Shown one piece after another: positions 34,591 through 45,049 of a stretch of DNA of 64,000 bases; position 1 is the first letter of the stretch, and each line of letters begins with the position of its first letter. The stretch comes from Coix lacryma-jobi var. lacryma-jobi (Eukaryota > Streptophyta > Magnoliopsida > Poales > Poaceae). The position numbers were made by a program, and so were the translations under genes. Below the pieces are notes generated by a model. The model saw only the letters and a program-made list of their open reading frames with translations. It was not told the DNA's origin and did no database searches. Where the stretch lies: positions 43,597,411 through 43,661,410 of the forward strand of contig CM019823.1 of the NCBI GenBank assembly GCA_009763385.1, read 5' to 3'.

Positions 34591-34657
34591 CCTCAAAATG
34601 TAGACAAGAGAACCATACGTGGCAGAAGCAAGACAGGAGAACCAGAAGTAGCAGAAC

Positions 34658-35220
34658 CACTAGTAGAGGATGGGCCTTTAGTCCCGGGTCCTAGGGACCT
34701 TTAGTCCCGGTTCTGGACCCGGGACTACGGTTCCGGGACTAAAGGTTTGCTACAGTATTCAACCCGGGACTAAAGGTTTGGAATAAAAACGAAAAAATGT
34801 TGTGGCTGTGGAGATTCGAACTCAAGACCGCACAGTTAGCCTTCACGTGCGCGCGTTACCAACTGAGCTACACTACACATCTAACAGAATAGGATACTCC
34901 TTCTTTTTAAATTGTGTCTGGAAGGACCTTTAGTCTCGGTTGGTGTTACCAACCGGGACTAAAAGGTCCTTTAGTCCCGGTTGGTAATACCAACCGGGAC
35001 TAAAGGTAGGACCTTTAGTCCCGGTTGGTATTACCAACCGGGACTAAAGAACACTGACCCTTTAGCCCCGGTTGCCTCTCGGTTGCCTCGAGGAAAAGGA
35101 ACCTTTAGTCCCGGTTGGTGTTACCAACCGGGACTAAAGAACTTTTAGCCCCGGACACAAAAATATTCGAGGCTAATGTCCGAATCTGTCTATCGCCCAA
35201 AGGCCATTTCTCTAGTAGTG
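34658..35220 (+). mobile_element. CACTA-3: complete non-autonomous CACTA element
   Basis: 563 bp from CACTAGTAGAGGATGGGCC to TTTCTCTAGTAGTG, with AAC duplicated at 34655-34657 and 35221-35223. Subterminal CCTTTAGTCCCGGTTGG units and their reverse CCAACCGGGACTAAAGG fill both ends. No coding sequence. Confidence 0.93.
34803..34876 (-). repeat. tRNA-like segment in CACTA-3 (minus strand)
   Basis: The reverse strand reads TAGCTCAGTTGGTAACGC (A box, 34853-34870) and GAGTTCGAATC (B box, 34812-34822). The A-to-B distance and the 3' CCA-like end (CAGCCA) fit a tRNA-derived sequence. Arms do not pair well enough for a functional tRNA. Confidence 0.6.
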
Positions 35221-35491
35221 AACCATGCGTGGCAGAAGTAAAATAGAACTATGCGTGACAGAAACAAGACAGGAGAACCAGAACTAGCAAAACCATGCGT
35301 GATAGAAGTAAGACAGGAGAACCAGAAGTAGCATAAAGCAGAAGCGTGCGTCCGTACCTCTCTAAGCGCATGCGCGTTGCTACTCCTCCGAGCGCGTACG
35401 CGTTCCTATCATTACTGGCGTTCGCGCGTGCAGTAAGAGCTCTGTATTTCTCCAGCTTATATTATACTCCTACGTCTTTCTTATTTCCTTA

Positions 35492-35783
35492 GACTGTCTC
35501 CAACAGCCACTATCCAAAATACAAGATCCATTTGATGTTTAGGTAGCGCTACAGTCAATAGGTTCAATACCTATTTTTAGCCTTCTCCAACAACCAGACC
35601 CAAAAGAGAACCTTTTCTGCAAATAGGTCTCGAGGAGAGAGAATACTCAAATTTAGGTTTTGTCTCTCCTGATACTTAAAATGGATCTTCCATATAGGTA
35701 CTCTGTTAGAGGCTATAAGTATTTTGTGTTGGAGACCCATTTTAGGTTTGGGTCGCCAAATAGGTCTCCTGTCGGAGACAGCC
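35492..35783. mobile_element. Tourist-like MITE with GACTGTCTCC ends
   Basis: 292 bp; ends GACTGTCTCCAACAG and, reversed, GGCTGTCTCCGACAG; TTA at 35489-35491 and 35784-35786. Confidence 0.85.
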
Positions 35784-35786
35784 TTA

Positions 35787-36791
35787 CCGATTGTTTACGC
35801 CGCAGGAGCCAAAAGTAGCCCATTCTACAATTAGCTAGAGCTTTCCCAAACCAACAAGGTAGGGATGTCAAAGCCGATTTTATATGATATTTATAAAATT
35901 TAATACGACAAGTCATGGCTTATTAGTTTCCCTTTTCATAGACTTATAGTTTGCCATTTTGTTGCCACTTGCGCAGCATCTCTACGTGTTTCCTATATTT
36001 TATTTGGTAAATCTTATGTTTTGCCAATTTTCAAGAAAAATAGCCAAGTAAAAATAGAGCTTTTCTTCAAGAGTCTGCTATTTTTGACTTGTCAAAACCA
36101 AAAACAATTTTATAAAGTGAATACTGAACCTTTATCGAAACCAAAACAAGTCCTCTCACTTTTTCTTTGTCTCTAGTATTTTCGCAACTGGAACCCTAGA
36201 AAGAGTTTCTAATCATTTTTCAGCCTTCTAATCACTTTTGTCAATCCGTATACGCGTGTATAAAGATACGCGCTGGGAGAGAGATACTAAATTGGGAAAA
36301 TTGTCAAGTTAGGGTGTCAATCTATTGGAGACTATTTTTTCTTATTTTGCAAAAAAATTATAGATGTCAAGCAAACTCTTGGAGATGTTGTAACCAAAGG
36401 GGATCAGATATGGGTAACACATGATATCGTAAAAAAGAATGCCGCTATCGCTACCTGCCTACCTGTGCGGATTTCTGGAAGACATATTGGTCACTAACTA
36501 ATAAAATACTAAATGTTGCCACACATTAATGTCTTGCCATATATAGGTAAGGAATTGGAATTTCACAAGTGAATTGGATGGCTAAAATGCTAGTTAGGCT
36601 GAGTTGTTGCAAATTTATTAAAATCGTGATCTTGAATCAGATATATATATAGGGGGACTTCCAACAGTGTAAGCCAGCATGTCTAGAATTGTAAAATTGT
36701 AGATCCAATTCAATAGAGTTGTAAAACAGACACAAATCACCTAAGATTGTAAATTGGATGGTAGAAACGATTTTAACATGCTACATCTAAA
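35787..36791. other. Unassigned sequence
   Basis: AT-rich; no supported gene or repeat beyond a short (TA)n near 36641. Confidence 0.3.
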
Positions 36792-37345
36792 ATGACATTT
36801 TGGGAAGCTTGTGGCGAGCAACTCTTCACCCTAAAAGCTCTTTTAAACTCCTTTGCAGACTCAGCTTGCCTTAAGGTTAATTATTTCAAGTTAATAATGG
36901 TCATAGTAAATGTTTGTGAAGAAAAAACGAAGATCCTCTCGCCCACGTACTTTTGGTTGTTCACAAGGCACCCTACCATTTACTTACCTTGGATTGCCTT
37001 TGGGTGTAACAAAGCCGAAACTAATTGATTTTCTTCCTCTAGTTAAGAGATGTGAAAGAAGTCTCGCTAGCACCTCCATATTTTTAAGCCAGACTTGAAG
37101 ATTACAGTTAACCTAACTCGGTGTTCTCATCTCTTCCTACCTTCATGTACACCTTCAAACTTTGAGCAACTGTGATCAAGCAAGTGGATAAGTACACTCC
37201 AACAAAGGCACCAGTGTGGGAAATGGTTTGTAAACCAAAATGTGATGGGGGATTGGGAGTTCTAAATCTTAGAACTCAAAATGATGTTCTTCTACTACAG
37301 AACATTCACAATGTACACATTTTTTGCCCCAAAAGCGTTTGGAAG
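36792..37345 (+). pseudogene. LINE (L1-type) reverse transcriptase fragment
   Basis: Two frames give pieces of a non-LTR RT. The first (36792-37098) contains GTLPFTYLGLPLGVTKPK, a hallmark near the RT thumb of plant L1 elements, preceded by LKALLNSFADSACLKVNY. The second (37172-37345) contains CDGGLGVLNLRTQNDVLLLQ, a block downstream of the RT. Stops and a frameshift separate them and no poly(A) tail or target duplication is seen, so this is an old internal fragment. Confidence 0.85.
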
Positions 37346-37837
37346 AAGGAAAATAAGGATACTTTTCATAACTAGTGGTAGGAGAGTAATTGTTTTTGTC
37401 CCAAAAACAACTAAAAGTGGGATGAAGATGTTTTTAGTTTTATACGAGCAAAAGCAGCTTTTGACCTAAAGTAGTTGTGGATTTTAAGATCTTTAGTTGG
37501 CATTTTGCTTTTTCAAAAACAAAAGCAGGTCAAAACCCAACTAAACAAGGCTTATAAGTCATTGTCACTTTTTTGTACGTCTAATTATCTAGACATACGT
37601 TATATCTAAATATACATAGCAAAATGAATATACCAAATGTTAAAACGTCTTATAAATTGGAACGACGAAGATATAACAAAGAAACTCAAAGCGACTAAGA
37701 TATAACAAAAAACTAAAAGGGACTTATAAATTAGAACAGAGAAATCCTTCTATGTTTAGACTATGTTTATATACTATATAAAATAATTTTACCAATACAG
37801 AACATATATAAATGCAATATAAATTTCTAACCTTTCA
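37346..37837. other. Unassigned sequence with a possible MITE end
   Basis: CCAACTAAACAAGGCTT near 37539 resembles a reversed MITE terminus. Nothing else supported. Confidence 0.25.
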
Positions 37838-37972
37838 GGTTCTGTTTGCTTGAACTGGAAGTCAATTTTAATTCGTATAAATCAGTCGTTGAACATAATA
37901 ATTTTTTTCTTATAATAAATCAGTTGTTTTAGCTTATTAGTCATTTTATAAGTCCCGTCGAACAGAGCCAAA
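37838..37972. mobile_element. Small MITE (GGYTCTGTTT ends)
   Basis: GGTTCTGTTTGCTTG on the left and, reversed, GGCTCTGTTCGAC on the right. Superfamily not resolved. Confidence 0.45.
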
Positions 37973-38075
37973 GTGTTCGTATACACCATAAAAATAAAAC
38001 ACACTAACCATCCGAAGAGAGCCAAAGTGTTCGTATATAACATAAAAATAAAAAAACACTAATCATCACCTGTCT
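37966..38075 (+). repeat. ~55-bp tandem duplication
   Basis: GAGCCAAAGTGTTCGTATA followed by CATAAAAATAAAA and ACACTAA occurs twice in direct order. Confidence 0.7.
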
Positions 38076-38221
38076 AACAAAAAAGCCAACCTTGCGTGTT
38101 AAGTACGCGATATAACCTTACGTGTTAAGTATGCGCAATCTTTGTGGACCATGTGTGCAGTGTCTCCACCAACCTGCTTCCCATTACCCGAAACAAACTC
38201 TATTTTAACATAATGAATAAG

Positions 38222-38335
38222 AGCATGTTTAGAACGCAATTTCACAGAAACCACATAGAAAATTTATAGAGATTAATTTAATTTTACAAAAAAAACATAA
38301 TATCAGGAAAATTCTGTGTTTCAAATAGACCCTAA
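38222..38335. mobile_element. Small MITE remnant
   Basis: Left TGTTTAGAACGCAATTTCAC and right, reversed, CTATTTGAAACACAGAATTT; about 114 bp. Confidence 0.4.
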
Positions 38336-38609
38336 ATCCTAGTACAGCATCTACCGCACGTACCACAGACCAATAGCCAATGTAAAATCCCCTCCCCCTC
38401 TTGCTGCTCGCTGAAGTAGACACTCACGTCCTGTCAAAAACAGAAAATAGATACCCAAATTTCTAATTTTCTATTCTTACTTTTCGGAAAAGAAGGAAAT
38501 AATGATGCCGAAACCACCAATAATACCAAGCAGAGAAGTGCTTCAGCCGATAAGCACGAGTGCACTGTACTGTACTAGTACTACCAATTTAGCAATTCTT
38601 TTATTGGCT

Positions 38610-38988
38610 AGGGTGCGTTTAAGAGAGCTCTACGGAGCTGATTCTAAGGGACAATCACTCCCTGGCTGCTAAACGCATTTTTAGTGTGAAGTGATTCTTT
38701 GCTGATTCAATGATTCTCAGGGAGAATCACTCCCTGGCTGCTAAACGCATTTTTTTAGTGTGAAGTGATTCTTTGCTGATTCAATGAAGTGATTCTCTGA
38801 AATGAACTAGGAGGCTGAGAGCTGGAAAAAGTAGCTTCACCTGATTCTGTGAAGTGATTCTCTATCCTGATTTTGAGAGTTTAGATTAAAGAATAAAAAG
38901 AATCTACTTTCAGCCACAGAATCACTTCACCACATAATCTAGAAGCACAGCTGAAGAATCAGTGAGCACAGCTCTCCCAAACAGTCAC
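38610..38988. mobile_element. MITE with internal duplication
   Basis: Ends GGGTGCGTTTAAGAGAGCT and, reversed, GTGACTGTTTGGGAGAGCT. Inside, a ~65-bp block starting AATCACTCCCTGGCTGCTAA is duplicated (about 38649-38711 and 38722-38787). Probably hAT-type, unproven. Confidence 0.55.
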
Positions 38989-39260
38989 TCGCTAGTACCG
39001 TGCTGGCACGTGAAAGGGGCTCGCGGTCCCTATCGCGCCACCCCCCACCCCAGCGAGTGGCACGGGCGGCGAGGCGTGCCCTTCCCGTCGACGTGTCGTC
39101 CTCGGAGAGTCTTGTCCGTACAACGCGCGGGGACCACAAGGCCGACCGGCTCTCCACCCTCGTACACCCCCGCGGGCCCCGCATTTCATGGGATTGGCAC
39201 CACCGGTCCCACATGGCCGTGGTCCATCACTCCAACTTGGTGCGGAAGGCTGGACGCTGG
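38989..39260. other. GC-rich island
   Basis: About 270 bp of high GC in AT-rich surroundings, open in several frames, with no recognisable protein. Could be a decayed promoter or gene fragment. Confidence 0.3.
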
Positions 39261-39269
39261 ACTTTCTAT

Positions 39270-39536
39270 GTACTCCGTCCTCGCTCTTATTATCATAAAA
39301 AAAAATCAATTTCTAGAATTCGTGTTGTTTAAAATTTTTAAACTTTAACTAAATTTTTATAAAAAAAGTAATAATATCTATAATATAAATAAATATATTA
39401 TTAAATATATTCTACAATATATCTAATGATATAAATTTGGTACATCAATCTTAATACTTAGTTTTTTTTCTAAAATTTAGTCAAAGTTTAAAAAAAATAA
39501 CTTAACACAACTCTAAGAATTGATTTTTTCGTGGAT
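39270..39536. mobile_element. Decayed Stowaway-like MITE
   Basis: CTCCGTCCTCGCTCTTATTATC on the left; AATCAATTTCT near the left pairs with AGAATTGATTTTTT near the right. Confidence 0.4.
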
Positions 39537-39600
39537 AAAGCCAGTAGCAAAAATAGTTTAGCGAGAGAACTCAAGTTATCAGTTGCGACCTGGGAACTAA

Positions 39601-40149
39601 GGTCTGATTTAGTTGGTATATGTGAAAAGTTTGTACATGTCACATCAGATGTTTCGGTACTCATTTAGTTTATTAAAAAATTAATAAAAAAACAAATTAC
39701 ATACTTCATTCATATAAAAAATAGATATCGTTTTTACAAGGTTTGAGGGAATATAAATCATAAATAACTTTTAAATTATTGAGTTTAGAGATGTAAAATC
39801 ATATAGATAAATTTGTCTTGAAAAGTATTCATAAAAATATAAATATATCACTTTATAATAAATATTTTTTTTAAAAAAAACAACTGGTCAAAATTAAACG
39901 ACATCTAAAAGCGATATGGAGGGAGACCGTAAGACGAATTTATTAAGCCTAATTAATCCGTCATTAGTACATGTTTACTGTAGCATAACATTGTCAAAAC
40001 GTAAACTTATTAGGCTTAAAAATCATCTTACAAATTACACATAATCTGTGTAATTAGTTATTTTTAGTCTATGTTTAGTACTTCATGCATATATCTAAAT
40101 ATTCAATGTGATGTATGAAAAAAATTTACAGTGAAAACTAAATAAGACC
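39601..40149. mobile_element. MITE of the GGTYTTRTTTAGTT family with a nested Stowaway-like piece
   Basis: Ends GGTCTGATTTAGTT and, reversed, GGTCTTATTTAGTT. Interior matches the 27391-27690 MITE in reverse orientation. A decayed Stowaway-like segment (about 39703-39928, right end GATATGGAGGGAG) is nested in it. Confidence 0.6.
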
Positions 40150-40306
40150 TACTTAAATGACGCTCGTGCAACTTGTGTGTCGGCGATGGAGACGGAACCT
40201 CGGCGGGAGTTGGTTGACTGTGCCCTTTCCATGGCCGTGAGTTGAAACAAGATTTTAAAAAATAACATCAGAATTTACAAGGGAACTAAAATAACATCAA
40301 TTGTAA

Positions 40307-40546
40307 CTCCCTCCGTCCATAAAAGAATGCAACTATAGAAATTGTGTTGATCAAATTATTTCAACTTTGACCAAGTTTATAATAAATAGTATTAGCATTT
40401 ATGTTTTATTGAAATATTATTCTATAACTAATCTATGTTTATTTTGTATTATAAAAGTTAGTAATTTTTCATATAATTTTGGTTGAAGTTTATGATGTTT
40501 AACTTCTTGGGATGTGAGAAATGCATTCTTTTGTGGACGGAGGGAG
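40307..40546. mobile_element. Stowaway MITE
   Basis: 240 bp; ends CTCCCTCCGTCCATAAAAG and, reversed, CTCCCTCCGTCCACAAAAG. Classic Stowaway termini. Confidence 0.88.
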
Positions 40547-40858
40547 CATGTTATATAACAACTAAGGAGGTATATGTGACTCCTCCACTTCATGTTTTTC
40601 AGCTTGATTCCCCATTTTTTTAGCCAAACTAGTTTAACTCCATGCACTCTACTCGGGAAAAAAAGTTAGAGTTATAAGAACTCCTAAAACGGTACTCCAC
40701 AAACTCTAGATTTTTTGTGGAGTTGCTCAACAGTTAATGAAGATCGACGAAACTGGCATATAGGGAAGAAGACATTCTACGAGCAGTCGCAATGACACTT
40801 TCCAAAAAAAACTGATACGCCCATGTCCTGTGTAGGGACGCAGGCTTTGGAGACATGC
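40547..40858. other. Unassigned sequence
   Basis: No supported feature. Confidence 0.3.
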
Positions 40859-41994
40859 TGTCACACCCCAATTTTAAGAACAAAATTGGTGCACAATATA
40901 TGTATGCCAAGATCAATATTCATACATATATCGACATCATAGTAAATATCAAAACAATGCTTTTATTAATATATCGAACATTATTACAAAAATGACCCTT
41001 GAGTCTGAAAGAAAAGTACACACTCTCAGTCTAACTCTAATGTAGACTCGCGAAAACTGACGTCATCTCCACAGGAAGGTCGACCGGGGGCTGCGTCATC
41101 CTAGTACAAGTCGTCTCGGTCGTATCCACCGTCTTTTGAGTACTCCTGCTCCACGTCGTAGACTCCAACGTCTAGGTGGGGGTAGCAGGGGGTTCAAAGA
41201 GAAAGGGTGAGTACATCGAAATGTACTCCGCAAGTGTAGGAAATATACGCTTATGAGGCTAATAACAAAGGTAGGCTAACTCTGTTTGACTTAAGTGCCT
41301 AAAGCAACACATCCTATTAATCATATGCACCTATTTAGTAGATTATAACCACGGTCTCCAACAGTAACAGTAACCACACTCGGAGTCGCACCGAGCAAAC
41401 CACACTTGGAGTCACACCGAGCAACCAACACTTGGAGTCACACCAAGCACAACCCAAACCTGAAGTCCATCAGGCAAACCACACTTGAAGTCCATCAGAT
41501 GACCTGAACCAGCAACCAACTAATCTCGAAGAAGTCTAAGCCCGCTCGTGACCGTGAGCACGACTGATATATCAGTTTTACACTCTGTAGAGGTTGCACA
41601 TCGTTACCCATGAGTCGTGCATTTCTCGTCACGCTAAACACTACCGAGGTGCATAGCGGATTGTACTGCAAAGCCTTTGCAAAGCCCCTCCAAGCCTGTG
41701 TTACACGTACTCTAAGGTTTCTCCCCCCAACGACCCCAGGGGACCCCTCTTGAGCCACTAAACAAACCCCGCGTAGCATAACTTGAAGGAAGCTAATTAA
41801 TTAGCTAGATCCAGCCCATCCAGATCTCATGGTTGCGCTGTTTTGCCGGGTTACTTGTCCAAGAACCGGGTCGTAGGGATCCAGGCAGAATAATCTAGCA
41901 CAAACCCAGAACCAAAAACCAAAACCAGCTGTCGAGTGACACAACACAAAAACCACCAGTACGGGTCCATCCTGCAGGATTTTCCAAATCACCA
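40859..41994 (-). repeat. Chromovirus (D-related) LTR fragment, reverse orientation
   Basis: Begins TGTCACACCCCAATTTTAAG, the reverse of the D LTR end. Further blocks match D in reverse, such as CTGATATATCAG with a nearby CGTGAGCACG (41550-41580) and the GTACATCGAAATGTACTC region. The start of the LTR (on the minus strand) is missing; a copia LTR follows at 41995. Confidence 0.75.
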
Positions 41995-44546
41995 TGTGAA
42001 AACTCGAGATGACAGACTAGAGGGGGGGGTGAATAGTACTTTTAAAATTAAACGTAGCGGCTAACCGAAACAAATGCGGAATTAAAACTATCGGTCTAGC
42101 TAAGCACCCCTCTACCTATACTCTATGACACCTTACAAAAGATCCTAAACAAAGCAAATAAGGTGTCGGGCTAGCTAGAGCTCACCTAATCAATTTTAGA
42201 AGCAAGGCCACACAAACCTATGCAACTAGTACTTCAAACACGGGGAGCTCCTACACAATCTAGTAAGCAAAGCACAAAGCCTAAGCTCACTAGCAATGCT
42301 CAATAACAAGGCTACACAAGCCGACTTAGAGAGCTCAACTTAGTCACACAAACTAAGCAACTAAACACTAGCACAAGAATAAGTATTGCAATACAAGCTA
42401 GTGTAAACAATAGGCAGTCGGTACTACCGGGCTGTTAGGCCGGTACTACCGACACCGGTACTACCGGGCTGTTAGGCCGGTACTACCGAGCACCTGCAGG
42501 GAGCTACGAAATCGAAGTAGATGAGATACAATCTCAGATCTAGCAATTACTCCACTTCCCGAGAAGATGTAGATGACGATTAGTCTTGGTTCCTTGCCAA
42601 AATGTGGATCGAGCCTTCCCAACCTAAGATAGAGTGATGGAGGGAGGAAGAACACGAAGAACACAAGAACATGTGTAATATGCAAGGAAACAAGAACAAT
42701 AAGAGCAACAAGAGACGGGGACACAAAATTTTATCTCGAGGTTCACTTGGTTGCCACCAAGCTAGTCCTCGTTGAAGCAAGCCCAAGGTTGCCGCCGATC
42801 CTCTTGCTAGTGGTAACACTAAGCCGCACTCTCCACGATGGAGTGCTCACCAAGAGCTCTAGCGTTCGATCCGGCCGGACCACTTGGCGCTCTTCACGCC
42901 TCTTTCCACTAGAGTTGCTCTTCGCGATCTCCTGTGGGGCGAGCACAATGCCCCTCACAAAGCTTCTCCGGAGCCACGCACAATCTTCACGCGGGCTTCA
43001 CGACGGAGACAAGCAACAAGCCGTCTAGGAGGTGGCAACCTCCAAGAGTAATAAGCACCACCAGCTTGCAACTCAATCACCTAGTGCCAACTCTTGCAAT
43101 CTCTCATGCGCCGCACTAGAATCGCTCTCTCACACAATCAGATAAGCACTAATAAGCATATGTGAGTTAGAGGGCTCCTAAGCACTTCCCAACCTTGGAC
43201 ACAAAGTCCCTAGGGTGCTCAACCTTATGCAAGGGCCGACCACCCCTCTATTTATAGAGGGGAGCCACAAACTAGCTGTTTTCCCCTTTCCCCGTGCTCA
43301 CATGGCCACAGTCGGTACTACCGACGAAAGGGTCGGTACTACCGGCGGTCCAAAAGACCGTTAGGACAGCCTTCCTAACACAGTCGGTAGTAGAGTCGGT
43401 ACTACCGGCCCCGGTACTACCAGCCTTATAGCGGTACTACCGGTAGGCCAAAACTTCCCCTACACATAACGCCTCCAAACTTCCTCCAAACGTCGGAACC
43501 ACCGACCCCTAGGGTCGGTACTACCGTGGCCTAGTACTACCGGCCTTATGGCGGTACTACCTTTAGGCTAAAACTCCTCCGAACAGAGAGTTTGTGCGCT
43601 GCCCACCGAGGGGTCGATACTACCGACTTCAGGGTCGGTACTACCGACTTCAGCATCCTGAACTCCTCTCTAAAACGACCATAACTCTTAGCTCCGAACT
43701 CCGATTTTGATGATCTTGGACATTTTGGAAAGCTAACTCAGAGGACTACAGAACCCACACACATAGCTAATCCAACTCACAAAGCATTAGTATAGAATTC
43801 TAATCCAAGACCCATCCTAGAGTTAGGAACACACCAAAAAACTTCCTTCTCTTCTTCGAGTTGATCCAAATCAACTCCAACACCTTCTCCTTTGCTAATG
43901 TGCCAACACCACCAAGTGTACACCATCATGTGCATGTGTGTTAGCATTTTTACAATCATTTTCAAAGGATTTTCACTTCCTCTTATCACGCCACATGATC
44001 CTAGTGACATCGCAAAGTTAGATCGCTCAAGTGGCACTAGATGACCGATATTCAAACAAGTTTGCTCCTCTTAATAGTACGGCCATCTATCCTAATCCCG
44101 GTCATAAACTTCTCTACACACCTATGACCGGTGAAATGAAATGCCCTACAAGTATACCTTTGCCTTGCGCATTCCATTCCATCTCCTCATTTTGTTGATG
44201 CAACACATGCACCAACCTCGATCAAATGATATGATCCACTTCATATCATCACATGGCCTCCATGGTCCATCGATCTTGATCTCACTTGCTCTTCACCATT
44301 GCATTGGTCCTTCGGCGCCAAGTCTTGCTTAAGCCTCCCGACACTCGGTACCAACGGCTTCAAAGCCTCCAACTTGCCCTTCACCTTCGCAACCGGTCCA
44401 TCAAGCCAAGTCTTGCCTTGATCTTCACCATCTTAGCCACATGACCACATGTCATGTTTCATGTGCATTAAGCTCCTTCATCACATGTGTGAGCCTTGCA
44501 ACATCTTCCAAGCCATTTCCCCTCTATGGCATATGTTGCTCACACA
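41995..44546 (-). repeat. SIRE/Maximus-like copia LTR, reverse orientation
   Basis: On the minus strand the segment ends TATTCACCCCCCCCTCTAG then CTCGAGTTTTCACA, which I know as the end type of SIRE LTRs. It has a TATA box CTATAAATAG at 43248-43257 on that strand. The plus strand shows many copies of CGGTACTACCG between 42418 and 43660. No pol sequence is present, so it is a solo or truncated LTR. The right limit is inferred from the adjacent element B. Confidence 0.5.
43248..43257 (-). promoter_or_regulatory. TATA box of the copia LTR
   Basis: CTATAAATAG on the minus strand. Confidence 0.45.
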
Positions 44547-44548
44547 TG

Positions 44549-44985
44549 TGACGGACCAGGATGTCAGAGATATCATCTATCGATGATTACTCCGACTAAT
44601 CTGGGATGGCTTTTAGAGATCCGAAGACTTGTAACACAATGTGCTTGGATTAGGACTCTAGTTTGTAACTTAGCCGAGTTGTAAAAGGAAGTCCTGTAAT
44701 TAGAATAGGACTCCACTGTTGTAACCGGCTAGGACTCGGTCTGCGCTGAGGCTCACCCGGATATATAAGGGGAACCGGGCGCAGGTCCTAGATCATCGAA
44801 CATTGAATCATAAGCAATACACAAGGCACACGCCGCACTGGACGTAAGGTATTACGCTACTTAGCGGTCTGAACTAGTATAAATCGCTGTCCCTGTGTAA
44901 TCGTCGAGTCCTACGAACGCCGATCCCCACCGAACAAATCGTCTGAGATCACTCAAGACGAGTTGCTGGTTAACAAACACCGACA
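44549..44985 (+). repeat. Element B 5' LTR
   Basis: 437 bp, TGACGGACC to CACCGACA. About nine differences from the copy at 2174-2610. TATA box TATATAA at 44762-44768. Confidence 0.9.
44762..44768 (+). promoter_or_regulatory. TATA box of element B LTR
   Basis: TATATAA, same place as in the B' LTR. Confidence 0.5.
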
Positions 44986-44987
44986 GC

Positions 44988-45005
44988 TGGCGCGCCAGGT
45001 AGGGG
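44988..45005 (+). other. Element B primer-binding-site-like sequence
   Basis: TGGCGCGCCAGGTAGGGG, two bases after the LTR. Element C has the identical sequence. TGG start fits pairing with a tRNA CCA end; the tRNA is not identified. Confidence 0.55.
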
Positions 45006-45049
45006 CTTTCGGCGATTCGACGACCAAGAGCCCGGCGAACCACGACAAC

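Larger units (their letters stand above)
34590..35345 (+). repeat. ~44-bp minisatellite split by CACTA-3
   Basis: Units around AGAACCATGCGTGGCAGAAG and GACAGGAGAACCAGAAGTAG occur at 34590-34657 and again at 35221-35340. The array was present before CACTA-3 inserted. Confidence 0.7.

Noticed and set aside
34803..34876. Possible functional tRNA gene on the minus strand
   Set aside because: A and B boxes are present but the acceptor and anticodon arms do not pair by eye, and it lies in a transposon.
38962..39348. 128-codon ORF in the GC-rich island
   Set aside because: Open in several frames because of GC content; no recognisable protein.
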